From positions 1,396,501 to 1,460,500 of the forward strand of contig BRXU01000017.1 of the NCBI GenBank assembly GCA_030267565.1: DNA of 64,000 nt, written 5' to 3'. Position 1 is the stretch's first letter; every line of letters starts with the position of its first letter. The notes beneath the pieces are model-generated. The model was not told where the DNA came from. It worked only from the letters and a program-made list of their open reading frames with translations, and searched no databases. This document shows, piece by piece, positions 23,871 to 34,877 of the stretch. The DNA is from Pleodorina starrii (Eukaryota > Chlorophyta > Chlorophyceae > Chlamydomonadales > Volvocaceae). Made by a program: the position numbers and the translations under genes.

Positions 23871-25832
23871 TCAAGAGGGCGCGGCCAGAGCCGGCCCATC
23901 GCCTCTTGCGACACTCCCCTCTTCTGGCAACACCCCACTGTCCCGCACCCGCACTTTTGCCCGCGGGCGGCCCCCAACATCGGCTTCCCCATCCTCGCTG
24001 CCCTCTCCAACGGTGGGCAGTCTCGATAGGCGCTCCAAGACGTCCAGGCCCTCCAGCACGCGTCCAAATGCAGCTGTTCGGGGGGCGGCCGGGGAGGGAC
24101 CGCATCAACAGTGACATGTAGTCAGAAAGTCAGAAACGTCGCAGCGGATTGCGCGGCTGACCGACGCTGCCAGCCCGTTCTCACCTGCTTTGCGGTCCAG
24201 GCCCGGCGTGGTGACCAACGTGAAGAAGAACCTGCGGCGGCCGAGAGGAGGGCGAAGGGGGGTGAAGGAGAGTGCATACCTTCACTCCGTATACATACGG
24301 TAACCAAAATGAGGAAACGGAATTCGGGCGGTGCTTGGGGTAGGGCAGCAGCAGGAGCAGGGTTCCTTTCGCTGCGGTATCTCCGATCCTGCCTCCCCGC
24401 GCCCCGGCCCCCCGTGACTACGGTAACATATCACACCGTCCCCGAATCTCAGTCCCCAAGAGCCCACACAGCCGGGCTCCGCCCCCGCCAGCCCGCCTGC
24501 CCGCCTGCCCGCCTGGCTTACTGGCTCCGGAGCCGGCCCTCCTCGTCCAGGACCATCGAAACGCTGCCCCGTCGGTGCCGTACATCCAGCGTCTCCGCTC
24601 CGAAGCTGGGCCCGAACACGCTGACGCCGCCGCTGCCGTCCCCCGCCGTCACGTCGCCGCTCCACACGGACCAGCCGCGCATCACCCGGTGGACGGGGCA
24701 GCCACGGTAGCCGAAGCCGCGCTGATGGGAGGCTGTGGGGGCCGGGGGCGAAGGGGGGTGAATCGGCGGGCCGACAGCCAGTCCGAGAGCGGGGTGAGAT
24801 AGGCGCGGGAATGCAGCGGCTCGCCTGCTGCTGCAAGGATCTTTGGGGCACAAGGACGCAACTGCCCCCATACGCACACGCTCATACACACCGCCGTACA
24901 CGAAGCAGCAAGGCTTCCGTGGATCATAGGTTCATAGCCGACCGCGGTGTCGACGGCAAGCAAACGCGTTCTGCACCCAGCCACTCACTCGCCCCGCGCC
25001 CCGCTGCGCGCTTCGAGGCATCGTCCCCTGTCCCCCGCTCCTCCCGCCGGGATGTCACTTTAGCCACTCACCCAGCGCTGCGAAGTTCTCGCAGGTCAGT
25101 GGCGCCTCCTTGCCGTACAGCCCCACCACCACCCGCCCTGCCGGCCGGCCGTCCACCTCGAAGTCCAGGAAGACGCGCTGAGTGACCTGGGGCTCACGGA
25201 AGGTCCTGGAAGCCAGGGGCAGTTGGGGGAAAATGAAGGGAGGAGGCCCATGTTGCATGCCCGCGCGGCGCCGGCGTGATACACCGTAGATGCGCGTTGA
25301 GAACGCTTGGCAAGCAGTACGATTTCCCGAGGCATACCGGGCAGGCAGCGTCGCGTGGGCGGGTGGGCGCGAGAGCTGTCTGGCAGCATGCACTTGCGTG
25401 GCCCGCCCCAGGTACGGTAACCCGAGCAGCGCCTGTCCTGTACGTCCCGAAGACAAGCCCCGCAGGTCCCCACCGGTAGGCCAGGGCAGCAGCCGCCGCT
25501 ACGCCCAGAAGTGATATATATGGCCAGCGCCCTCGGAGGAAAGCCTGGTCGGACCCGCGGTTGTCTGCGGCTCCGGCTCTGGCTCCGGAACCCGCAGGCT
25601 GCGGAAGCGGCCTTGGCTGAGGGAGCGCCCGGCCGGAGGCGTCCGCCGCGCTCATGGCACTACTTTGTATGAGTCGCAATTGGTTCAAGGGGCCGGCGCT
25701 GGCCAGCGGCGCCACGAATGCGCCGCACTGCGACAGGACCATCGGCGCGCCGCGGCATAAAGCAGTAGTAAAGCCAGACATTTTAACGAGCCCATATGTG
25801 GTGCTGCTCATGTCAGTGCGAGATGCGAGCAT
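23871..25832 (-). CDS. Membrane-anchored cyclophilin-type peptidyl-prolyl isomerase
   Basis: Five exons (25474-25832, 25072-25205, 24522-24732, 24185-24231, 23871-24073) join in phase to 317 aa. The N-terminus (about 120 residues) has a Ser/Ala-rich, possibly transit-type leader and one hydrophobic segment (WPYISLLGVAAAAALAY). The cyclophilin fold follows: [90 protein letters not shown]. Of the human CypA active-site positions, Arg55 (HRV), Gln111 and Phe113 (SQFFFTL) are kept. Phe60 is Trp, Gln63 is Trp, Trp121 is Gly and His126 is Ala. Catalysis and cyclosporin binding are therefore probably weak. The first in-frame ATG (25832) is used; a second lies at 25811. Confidence 0.92.
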
Positions 25833-26229
25833 GTGCGTTGAGAGTATCACTGTGATTCGGCGACATCAGAGTGCGAGTTTTGCTAGCTCGTAATCATGGA
25901 ATTGAATTTTCAGCGATTTTTTGTGCTCTGATCAGATTGACATGAAATTGCTATTACGGAGTAGAAATAGGATGGAAGTTGAGGCAACGCAAGCTGGTTA
26001 AGCAGGTACGGACAACGAAAACAACCACCTTGTGCCCGCCACAGCCGAGAGCCGACTGTACTTTGATGTCCTCTGCTTGTTTAATGCAATCCCGTGCTGC
26101 GCGTATTTGCTCAGAGAATTGCGTGGTCATGTCCATTTATGAATAGCTGCCTAAGTGACCAAAGCTGCTGGGGCACATATAACGAACCGATACAAGGCCA
26201 GGCAGTTATGTGAATACCTTTTATGATAA
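25833..26229. other. AT-richer upstream region of the cyclophilin gene
   Basis: It contains no coding frame I can support. It probably holds the cyclophilin promoter and the left flank of the retrotransposon fragment. Confidence 0.4.
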
Positions 26230-26375
26230 GTGCGCGGGAACAGCGCTGGAGTTTGCCTGTCGTACTATTTTCCAAAATAGTACGACCTACAAGCGCACCG
26301 GTCCCTCACCACGGTCGGCGGCACTCCCGAATGAGTTTCGCTGCCGGCTAGTTCTGCATAAAGTCAACATGGATC

Positions 26376-27389
26376 TTGACAAGCAAGCTGCGTCGGCAGG
26401 GGCTGTTGCTCCCCTCAGTCGGTATGAAATGTTTCAACGCTCAAGTTCGCTCTGTTCTTTCGTACGGTTCGCAGCTATGGGGCGCTGACTTGGTTTTAGC
26501 CATGATAGGGAGGGGTTTCCCGGCTAACGATGCTCCGCGTTCTTGTTATTTTGAGGCCGCTATCCGGGACCGTATGGTCAAGCTGCAAATCTCGTTTATG
26601 AAACAGCTGGTCGGAGCTGCCGTTCCACCCCTGCAGTTGCTGTTTAGAGAGCTCGGGCAGATGCCTCTACAGTTGCATTGGGCTGAATCCGTTTTTCGTT
26701 TTTGGAACAGTTTGGTGGAGGACACTAGCAACGTGTATCACAGCGCTTTTCGTCATGAGATCCGTTTGGCTTTGGAATCGGATCTGCAGGCAGACGGTTG
26801 GGGCTCCAAGGTCATTCGGGTTCTGAACCTCTTAGGGCACGACTGGGGCGAAGAAGCGGCGGCGGGTAACATGGACACTAGGGTTAGGCGTTTTTCGGCG
26901 TGCAGGCTTGACGTTGAGGCGCTGATGGACACCCTCAGGGGTCGCGTCAACGACGATTGGGGCAGTGATAGGTTGGCTGTGGACCCGGGCACTTTCGTTT
27001 CGGACGGCAGGAAGCCTGGTGTTAAGATGTGCCGTTACAAGCACTGGATGGGGTTACCGGAGCAGTTCGAGGGGTACATCCCGCCTGCGCACCACCGTTC
27101 CTTACTTCGTTTTCGTTTGTGTGTGTCTGACTTAGCGATTAATAGCGAGAGCAGCAGGTCTAGGGAGCTTCGTGTGTGTAAGGCGTGTCGCTCTAATGGT
27201 GCTGTGGAGGATGAGAAGCATTTTCTGCTGGAGTGCTCTGCGCTTGCGTCTGCGCGGCAGAGGCTTTGGGATTTGGGTGTGCCCGTTGGTGCGTGTGTTA
27301 ACGATGTCATGCAAGTTGACGACCAGCGTGGTCTTGCGAGTGCTATTTTCGAAATGTTCCGCTTACGGCGAGAATGCATCTCTGCGTAA
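26376..27389 (+). pseudogene. LINE ORF2 C-terminal fragment
   Basis: The frame reads from the post-RT region (FNAQVRSVLSYGSQLWGAD, compare the VLxYGxxxWG motif) through about 300 residues to a Cys/His cluster, CKACRSNGAVEDEKHFLLEC, typical of the C-terminus of L1-type ORF2. The frame just upstream (26210-26488) encodes different sequence in another phase, so a frameshift or simply the 5' end of the element lies near 26370. Codon use is AT-richer than in neighbouring genes. It ends in a normal stop, so the C-terminus is intact. Confidence 0.8.
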
Positions 27390-27570
27390 AGTTGTGCTTG
27401 GCATCTATCTTTCAAGTTATGCCATTCGTCTGTGCTTCTCCTGTATCCTGACGTTACATCGCTTCTTTGGTTACTGTTTCTCTTGTTTTCGTATGCTTTT
27501 CTGCGTGGCTGAAGCGGTTCATGAGCCTCCGGGTTCGTTTGAGCCGTACGAGCTCGTTGAAGCTTGTAAC

Positions 27571-27589
27571 ATCATCATCATCATCATCA
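27571..27589 (+). repeat. (ATC)n tail
   Basis: Six ATC units end the LINE fragment. Confidence 0.9.
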
Positions 27590-27592
27590 CAC

Positions 27593-27900
27593 TACGCCGG
27601 GTAACGCGGCACTACAGTGATCGTCATTGTTTAATATTTCGGACTTGTATTTTGGCAAGGCATTGCACATTCCGCCTGCGCAGGCCACCGGGCCACAGCG
27701 TGCACTACGTGCACGCGGAATTTTGTAAGGCTTCTTTGTGCCTCCCACAATTTATAAATTTCGATCTCCTTCAAAAATGCGTAGATGACAATTATCCCTG
27801 CTCCGTCGAGTGCAGCGTCGCACACATGAGGCAGTTTACATCCGGTCTCCTTCGCACTCGGCCTGGGCGCTGTAGCGCGGCCAACCCAACTGTGTGCTCA
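27593..27900. promoter_or_regulatory. Presumed promoter/5' UTR of the FMO gene
   Basis: It lies between the LINE tail and the FMO start codon, with AT-rich patches and no supported coding frame. Confidence 0.35.
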
Positions 27901-30900
27901 ATGTCAAGCCACTCCAGCGCTGGAGCCCCGCGCCTGTCGCGGCGAGTGGTGCGTCGCTTCGCGAATGCTAACGCACAACCGACCCCGCTCGCATTCGGTT
28001 TCGCGGCGTTCGTATCCTGTACGCAATTATCACGCCCATCATGTATGCAAGTAACCGTCCTTGTGAAGCCATTTCCGGTCTATTTATGCCAAGCCACACT
28101 TGAGTCGTCCGGTGTCCACGACTTGCGAAGCACGGCGACCCTGCCCAGTTCGGTGTGGCCCTACCCTCTCTCTCTTGCATCCACCAGGCCGTCATCGGAG
28201 CTGGAGCCGCGGGTTTGGTAGCCGCCCGCGAGTTGCGCTCCGAAGGCCACGACGTTACGGTTCTGGAGCAGTCGCCGTACGTGGGCGGCGTGTGGCGGTA
28301 CGACCCTCGTACGGAGGCGGAGGATCTTCTGGGCGTGAACCCGGACCGATGCCGCGTGCACGGCAGCATGTACGAGAAGCTGCGCACCAACCTGCCGCGT
28401 GAGCTCATGTCCTTCCTGGACTTTCCGTTTGATTCGGCCTTCCTGGGACCCAATTACTCCTCCGACCCCAGGCGCTTCTGCGGCCACGCGGAGGTGCGAC
28501 ATGCGAAGGGGGAGCATGCGAGAGTAACGAACGGGAAGCCTGTGCCGATGGATGAATACCGGGGGGGGGGCCCAAGCAGTGCGAGCTAGGAGGCGCTGGG
28601 AGCCCTGGCTGGGAGGCGCGATACCGCGATAGGCGGTAGGCGGTAGGCGTATCGCGATAGGCGCGATACTAGAAGTATTGTTGCTGCGGCCGGAAGGGGC
28701 AGATCTGCGATGTGAACATTGGCGCCGACTGCACGGAGCGGGCCGGGTCGGGTCGGAGTGGCCAGTGGGAGCAAGCGGGGATGGCTCAGCCGCCCTCACT
28801 CACCTCTGGTGCCGCTGCGCCCACATCAGACACCACGCTACGGCACAGCACTGTGCACCGCAGCACGGTGCACATCAGCGCACCGCAGCACAGCCAGCCA
28901 TACCGGTGTCGCCACTGTCAACCTTTCAGGTGCTGGGCTACTTGGACGCCTTCGCGGACCGTTTCGAGCTGCGGCCGCTGGTGCGCACCCACACACGGGT
29001 GCTGTCCGTGGAGACGGCGGCGGAGGCGGCGCAGGCGGAGGCGGGGGCACAGCCGACACCGGCGGCGGCGGAACTGGGCGCGGCGGCGGAGGCTGGCCCC
29101 GGCTGGGTGGTGACTTCGCAGCGATTGGCCGGACACGGCCCGGAGACCGGCGGAGCGCAGAGCCACGGTCAGGGAGCCGTGGGCGGCAGCGGCGGCGCTG
29201 CTGAGGCCAGCGCTGTCAGCGCAGGGAACAGCGCCGCAGGGGCCGGCCAAGGGCAGTCGGCAGCCTCGGCGGCGCCCGCTGCGGTGGATCGGGTGCGTAT
29301 GTGTTTCCATGCGTCTGCGGGCTGCGGGGGCATGAAGGAGGCCACCTGCAGGCAGGAGGGGCCGGCACGCAGGCGTGGGAGGCCATGGGGCCTCTGTGGG
29401 GGAAGCCATGGCGGCATGATGTTCACCGAGGGGGGTCTTGGGCTACGGGTGCATTGCTACGTGATACCGTCCTGTCTCCCTTCCTCCCTTTTCTTTCTCC
29501 TAGCGGTACCAGCGGTGCCCTCTTCCGCGAACTGGTGCAGCCCTTGCTGGTTGGGTTCTGGTTGGGTGCGTCAGGAGCGCAGCGGCACGCCCCTTACAAT
29601 GGAGACATGCGTCGTGTCCTGTTTCGACTGTGCGACGACACTTGTCGCGGATCCGCAGGAGTTGTACGACGCGGTGGTTGTGTGCAACGGCCACTACAGC
29701 GAGCCCCGCCTGCCGTACGTGCGCGGCATGTCGCGCGATGTTGGCGGGCGCAGCGATGGCGCCTTCCCTGGACAGCAGCTGCACAGCCACAACTACCGCT
29801 CGGCAGGAGAGTGGCGAGGCAAGGTACGCCGGGGCGAGGCGCACCTGCGGCTGGGTGATGGGCAGAGGGAGTGAGGCAACAGGGGCCCACAAGCTTCATG
29901 CCAGTGCCTACTTTAGGGGACAAGGCGCACCAGAAACACGGCATGCATGCTGCTGTACGCGTCGCTAGGCCGCAGTCGAGCGGCCGCGTCGCCCGGCAAG
30001 GTTGTCCCCCCCTTGACCTGGTCCGCACCCGTCTCAAGCACCTAGCCCAGCAGGGGACCCGGTCTGCTCCCTCGGTTTGTTGCGCTGTGGCAGCTGGCCG
30101 CTGTTCACGACATCCGGGTTGCTGCATAGTCGAGCGTGGAACGGGCCTTGACAGCGACAGCAGTGACGACTGCTGGCCCGCTGCATGCCGATCTTGCTGC
30201 TGCTGCCGCTGCTCCCCATCCCCATCTCCCGTTCCATCGCTGCGGGTCGTGTTTCTTATCCTTGTTATAACCCGCAGGTGGTTCTGGTGGTGGGCGCCTC
30301 GAATTCGGGGGAGGACATCAGCCGGGAGCTCAGCGCCGGCGGTGCGGCCCGTGTGCTGCTGTCCGCCTGGTCCTGGAAGAACGACGCCTGGGGAGCCGAC
30401 GCGGCGCCCTACGGACCCGGCGGCAACATCTACCGGTGCGTGCGTGTGTGCTTGTGTGTGCGCGACAGCCGTCGCGCGTTGTGCACGGGGGCGTGCGTAT
30501 GGGGGCGCGGCTGAGACCATCCCCGCGCTCTGAACTCCGCGGCCCGTGCGGAGTCGGTGATTCAGTCCCGCGTGGTCCAATGTCAGTGGCGTGGCTGCCG
30601 CTTCCCAGTTCCCCATCCAAGTTGGCTGAGGTTGGCGATACGGGGGACCCCATCGCAACGGCTCACGCGCGGCGCAACAACGTGCCGCCCCCGCCCGGTG
30701 TTTGCTGCCAAACCGCGCTACGCCCGCAGGTTCCCGATGGTTTCGGAGCTTCACACGGACGGCTCGGCGACATTCGCCGACGGCCGGGTGGAGGGCCCCA
30801 TCGACGCCGTGATCTACTGCACGGGCTATAGGTACTCCTTCCCCTTCCTGCGCGGCGCGGCAGCGGCGGCGGCGCGCGTGGAGGACAACTGCGTGGGGCC

Positions 30901-32280
30901 GCTTTGGCTGCACATGCTGCCTCCAGATCCGCGGCTGGCGCCCGGGCTGTCGTTCGTTGGGCTTCCCTGGAAGGTGGTGCCCTTCCCGCAGTTCCAGCTG
31001 CAGAGCAAGCTCATCGCCAGGTGAGACGCCGAAGAAGGGATGCGACCCTTTTAGGCGGTTAGGCAAGGAAGCCGCGCTCCCAGCCTGGGGTGCCTAGCTG
31101 CAGCAGCGGCGGGCGGGGAACGAGGGTCCACTGGCAGCATGCGCGCCAGTCAACATAAGCAACTTGGGACCGTTGACGTTTGTGCGATGCCCCCAACTTC
31201 GCTGTAGCTGCTATCTTCGGTGGTGGGGTGGGTTGGGGGTTGCCATGCTGATGCTTGAAGAGGAGGTGCCGTTAAAAATTGGACCCAAAAGGACCATCCT
31301 TCCCTTATGTACCGCACCTGGCACTGCTGCGACCGAAGGACAAACCGCGGAAGGCGGGGCCAGGCTGCCAGCAGTGGCGCTAACCGTTTGCTGGCTGCTG
31401 GCGGTCCGATGCAGGCTGCTGTCGGGGCGGGTCCAGCTTCCGAGCCGGGAGCAGATGGACGCCGACATCGCTGCCCACTTCGAGGCCATGCAGACGCAGG
31501 GGCTGCCCATGAGGTGAGTGGGTTAAGTGGGGTACAGAGCAGCGAGCACGAGGGGCCGGCAGCGATGTTGCCCAATCGCGCACATCGGAAGATGGTGTGC
31601 GCGCTGCCCAGGCTTACGGCCGCCGTTGCGCGGCCGAGCCTCGGCAGTCATGGCGCGCCCCATAGCCAAAGGTGCGCTTCACAGCCATCCGTGCACACAC
31701 GCCCCAGACAGCCGCGCATGCTCCAATGCGTTGTCGTCGGGGACTAGGATATTGTTTCCCGGGCGGCGGTGGTGAGATGACCTTACCAGCGCTTGAGAGG
31801 GGCCCTAGTAGGCGTCTTTGTCGGCGACTCGCAGCGCCGCGGGCCACTACTGCAGCTGTTGTGACGCCTTGAGATGCAAGCCGCCGCCATGAGCCGCGCA
31901 GCTGAGGGGCGTTGTCCCCCGATGACTTTTCCAGGTACGTGCACATGCAAGGCCAGCAGCAGTTCACATATAACGACTTGCTGGTCAGGCTCTGCGGGCC
32001 GGACGTGGCGCCCCTTCCGCGATGGCGAGCCGAACTAAACCGGATAATAGGGGCCTACAAGCGGGAGCGGCCTGAGGACTACCGTGACGTGAACCTCGCC
32101 ACGACAAGCCCTGATGCCGCTGCCGCCTTAGCTGCGGCCGCTGAAGACGTTGCAAAGCAAGTGGAGCTTATCACGGGCCATCGGAGCGGCAGGTTATGCG
32201 CCAGCGGGGAGCACGTCGGAGTTGAGGCCACCTTCGGTGCATCGCCTGGGACTGTCAGTCCAGGCCGAAGCTATCTGTAG
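27901..32280 (+). CDS. Flavin-containing monooxygenase (FMO)
   Basis: Eight exons (27901-27948, 28188-28493, 28930-29292, 29659-29823, 30278-30435, 30730-31020, 31415-31513, 31935-32280) join in phase to 591 aa. The FAD Rossmann motif is AVIGAGAAGLVAAREL (G20, G22, G25) followed by VTVLEQSPYVGGVWRYD. The FMO-identifying FxGxxxHxxxY is FPGQQLHSHNY (F275-Y285). The NADP motif is VVGASNSGEDISREL (G300-G305), and VIYCTGYRYSFPFL matches the conserved ATG-type motif. The enzyme would use NADPH and O2 to oxygenate a soft nucleophile (N or S); the substrate cannot be read from sequence. Exon 3 carries an Ala/Glu/Gly-rich insertion of about 85 residues not usual in the family. The start exon (MSSHSSAGAPRLSRRV) is the only upstream ATG exon I found that joins in phase directly to AVIGAG. 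Confidence 0.93.
28616..28669. repeat. Short compound direct/inverted repeat in FMO intron 2
   Basis: Units cgcgata, ggcggta and gtatcgcgata are repeated directly and as inverted copies within 55 bases. Confidence 0.8.
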
Positions 32281-33249
32281 GTATCTATGAGGCGCCCACA
32301 GTGTCAGCCACGCTCTCGTTTCTCGCTGCACCATCGGTGTGCGTGTCGCAAGAGTGCAGTTGGACATCGGTCGAGGGCCCTGGTCGAGGGTACCCCGGCC
32401 AGACTCGGCCAGACTGGAGGGGGCAGGAGGGAGCTGCTCAGCGTGAGCTGTTATGTGATCTGCCACTGCAGTCCACATTCATATCTTGTTACTTCTGGCG
32501 TTTGGGCAACACTGGACGAGCACCAGGTCCACCTGTTTGGAAAGCGCGCTCGCTCAACCATTAATCCCAAGGCTTACTCTTACGCTGGAGCGTGCATGAA
32601 TCTGTATGAAGCTTGGGTTTTTAGTGAGTGGGTGCCAGTTCCCAGGCTGTACAATTTTACCGTACTCGTGGGTCTCTTTACGTTTTCGCCGCATCTTCAG
32701 GCCAAGATCACTCCCTGCAAAGAAGACGTCACACCACTTACAAGCAGGTCATCTGGCGCAGTTAGGGCGGTATTAAGGCCTTGTGCACCGTTGTCAGCAA
32801 CGCGGATGTCAAACCGAGCTTAACCGCTTACACCTGATTTCCAATAAATGGAGACGCTCTTGCGTTAGAAGAGCTGAGCACAGCGTTGCCAGCGGGGGCG
32901 TCGGAAGGAGGAGAGCACGAGTTCGGGTCGTGGGGCACCTCAGGTATGCAACGCTCGGGTGACACAGTCTATGTTGTGCCAGACCACAGATGTTCGCTGC
33001 ATGACAGAGAAGAGCGAGGTTGTCGGCTTTGCGAGGGCCCTGGTCGATCCGCGTCCTCTTGGGGGAAGCTGCTTGCCTTGGCGCGAGCTCATAATTGCTG
33101 TGGCCTGTCTAAGAAGCTGCATGGTCATCATTTGTTTGCAGGGAGCTTGTTTGGGCACGTAGTCCTGCGACCGTCTCTGCCCTCGGAAATCTCGAGGCCG
33201 TGCACGAGCTTGGCGCGAGAACAGCAGGCGCCCGGCTCGTGCCGGAGCT
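32281..33249. other. FMO 3' UTR and spacer
   Basis: No TGTAA was found; an AATAAA lies at 32843-32848. Around 32870-32940 a frame reading ELSTALPAGASEGGEHEFGS ends at a possible donor (cag/gtatgc). It could be an early exon of the next plus-strand gene, but no in-phase partner was found. Confidence 0.35.
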
Positions 33250-34161
33250 ATGCGACAAATGGCCGCTGCATCTAGCGTGAAGGAGCAGCGTGCAGCGGTG
33301 GACTCGGCGCTAAGCCTTCAGGTGGGTCTCCGCCGCCCCGACTCGGAGCGCTTAACGAGCGCAAGGTTGTGTGTAGGCCGTTTTGATAACGTCTTCACGT
33401 CCTTGTGAACGGCCCCGTTTTGGTTGCAGTTGTGGAGGGCGACGGGACTTGCTCCCAAAGCATTGCAGTGCCCTCGCCACGTCTTTTCGTCCGAACCAGA
33501 CTGCGAGCCTTCTACATCTGGACCTCCAGTGGATTCGTTTGTTTTCCGAGTACCGCAGCTTCCGCAGTCCACTCAGTGCTTCTACAATGGACCGGTGGAC
33601 ACACTTCCGACGTATGGCGATCAGGGGCTTCGACTGTCGCGGCGTCCTTCTCGAGCAACAGCACCGCCACCACCACCAGCACCTGTACTTCCATATACGG
33701 GCAAGCAGCCGCGCAGTAAGCCCGCGAATACGGCCAAGGGCGGTTACAGTGCAACGACTTCGCAAGCGGCAGCAACCACCTCGTGGTACGACCCACCGGA
33801 CTGTGAGGAGGTCGATCCGTTGGGCAACCTCCTCTCGCAGTGCCAGCGGCGGCAGCGGACGTCACGGTCGCGCCGGCCGCGACATGAGCTGGCACTGGTC
33901 TGGTGCGACAAGCCGACGACAGTGTCCCTGCTGAGAGCTGCTGGGCAGGCGGCGGGGAAAGGCGGGAAAACGTTGTCCCTGCCGCTTCGGCAGGGCAGCC
34001 AGCAGCTGCTGCAGGCGCACGGGTTGGAGGTCCTCAACGCGGGCGGGTCCTCGGGCGGCGGTTCTGTGTCGTCGGGGACCAACAGTTTCGGTGCGGTGGC
34101 GCTGGACGCCAAGGGGCAGCCATTGAGTCCGAGCTCGCCACTGTCCGAGTGGCGTGGATAA
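33250..34161 (+). CDS. Hypothetical protein, two exons
   Basis: Exons 33250-33321 and 33430-34161 join in phase 0 through GTGGGT and TTGCAG sites to 267 aa, starting MRQMAAASSVKEQ. A second ATG lies three codons on. The protein is Ser/Gln/Pro-rich with a proline run (TAPPPPPAPVLPYTG), a basic patch (RRQRTSRSRRPRHELALVW) and a Gly/Ser-rich C-terminus. No domain is recognised. Support comes from the clean junction, the 244-codon terminal exon and a TGTAA 26 bases after the stop. It converges with the next minus-strand gene. Earlier exons are possible. Confidence 0.6.
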
Positions 34162-34186
34162 GACTGTATCGCAGGAGCAGTGCAGG

Positions 34187-34191
34187 TGTAA
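34187..34191 (+). promoter_or_regulatory. Polyadenylation signal TGTAA
   Basis: It lies 26 bases after the stop of the two-exon hypothetical gene. Confidence 0.65.
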
Positions 34192-34853
34192 CGTTTGAAA
34201 CTCTCAAAGCTGTACGGTACTAAGTATTGTTTCATTACTGCATTGCTGTCGCATGTTCTATGCACGTCGTCTGGGCTTTGTGTGCGCGCATCATGATAAG
34301 TGGTGAATTTGGGGCGGGGTGGGGGAGGTCTCGACGCATCGGGCCACATAAGTGTCATGCTATCATGCATAACTATCGTCTCAGCATGCATGAGCATGGA
34401 CTGTGCTGAAGACGCGCAAGGTTGCGACTTCAATTTCAAACAGGACTTCAGGGGCCAGTTCACGCATTCGGACGTGGCGCCCAATACGGCGTACAGCGCG
34501 AGAGCATTATGCGCTCTCGCAGGTTGGAGCGGGCATGACCTAGCGTCCGAAAATACTGTGTAACATCGGTTTGCTGTTTAACACGGCCTGCCTACGAGCG
34601 TAGATTTCTACCCACTTGCACACATGACAACGGGATATCGTTCTTACGAGCATGCTCTAACCTGTTTGTCGCTTGCGGACTTCCTGGTCAAGCCAGCCAT
34701 GGCATTCCCCGGGGCGCTCCTGAGGAAGGATGAACGGTCCGTCTAGCCTGTGCGGCTAGCAGCCGGTGTAACAGCCCTCCCCCGTTGTAACGATCGCACC
34801 CTAACCTGACAAAGCAACAGGCCCAAGTCAGTGCAAACGCTCAGCCCCCCTCA

Positions 34854-34858
34854 TTACA
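34854..34858 (-). promoter_or_regulatory. Polyadenylation signal TGTAA (minus)
   Basis: TTACA on the plus strand begins 20 bases beyond the minus-strand stop codon at 34878. Confidence 0.65.
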
Positions 34859-34877
34859 ACCTGCAGCCCATGTACGG

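Larger units (their letters stand above)
26230..27592 (+). mobile_element. 5'-truncated LINE (L1-like non-LTR retrotransposon) 3' end
   Basis: The fragment holds the end of the reverse-transcriptase ORF, a short 3' UTR and a simple-repeat tail of ATC units at 27571-27589, as is usual for LINE 3' ends. Endonuclease and RT catalytic regions are absent, so it is dead on arrival or later truncated. The left boundary is approximate. I could not see target-site duplications by eye. Confidence 0.8.
34162..34877. other. Spacer between two convergent hypothetical genes
   Basis: Apart from the two polyadenylation words at its ends (34187-34191 plus, 34854-34858 minus) I see only a small inverted repeat (gcgagagc...gctctcgc near 34500). 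Confidence 0.5.

Noticed and set aside
26261..26284. Palindrome cgtactatttt/aaaatagtacg as a transposon end
   Set aside because: There is no partner copy, no terminal duplication and no transposase; it lies at the vague left edge of the LINE fragment.
27172..28221. 349-codon plus-strand frame overlapping the LINE end and FMO start
   Set aside because: It overlaps the LINE ORF in another frame and crosses the (ATC)n tail; there is no domain.
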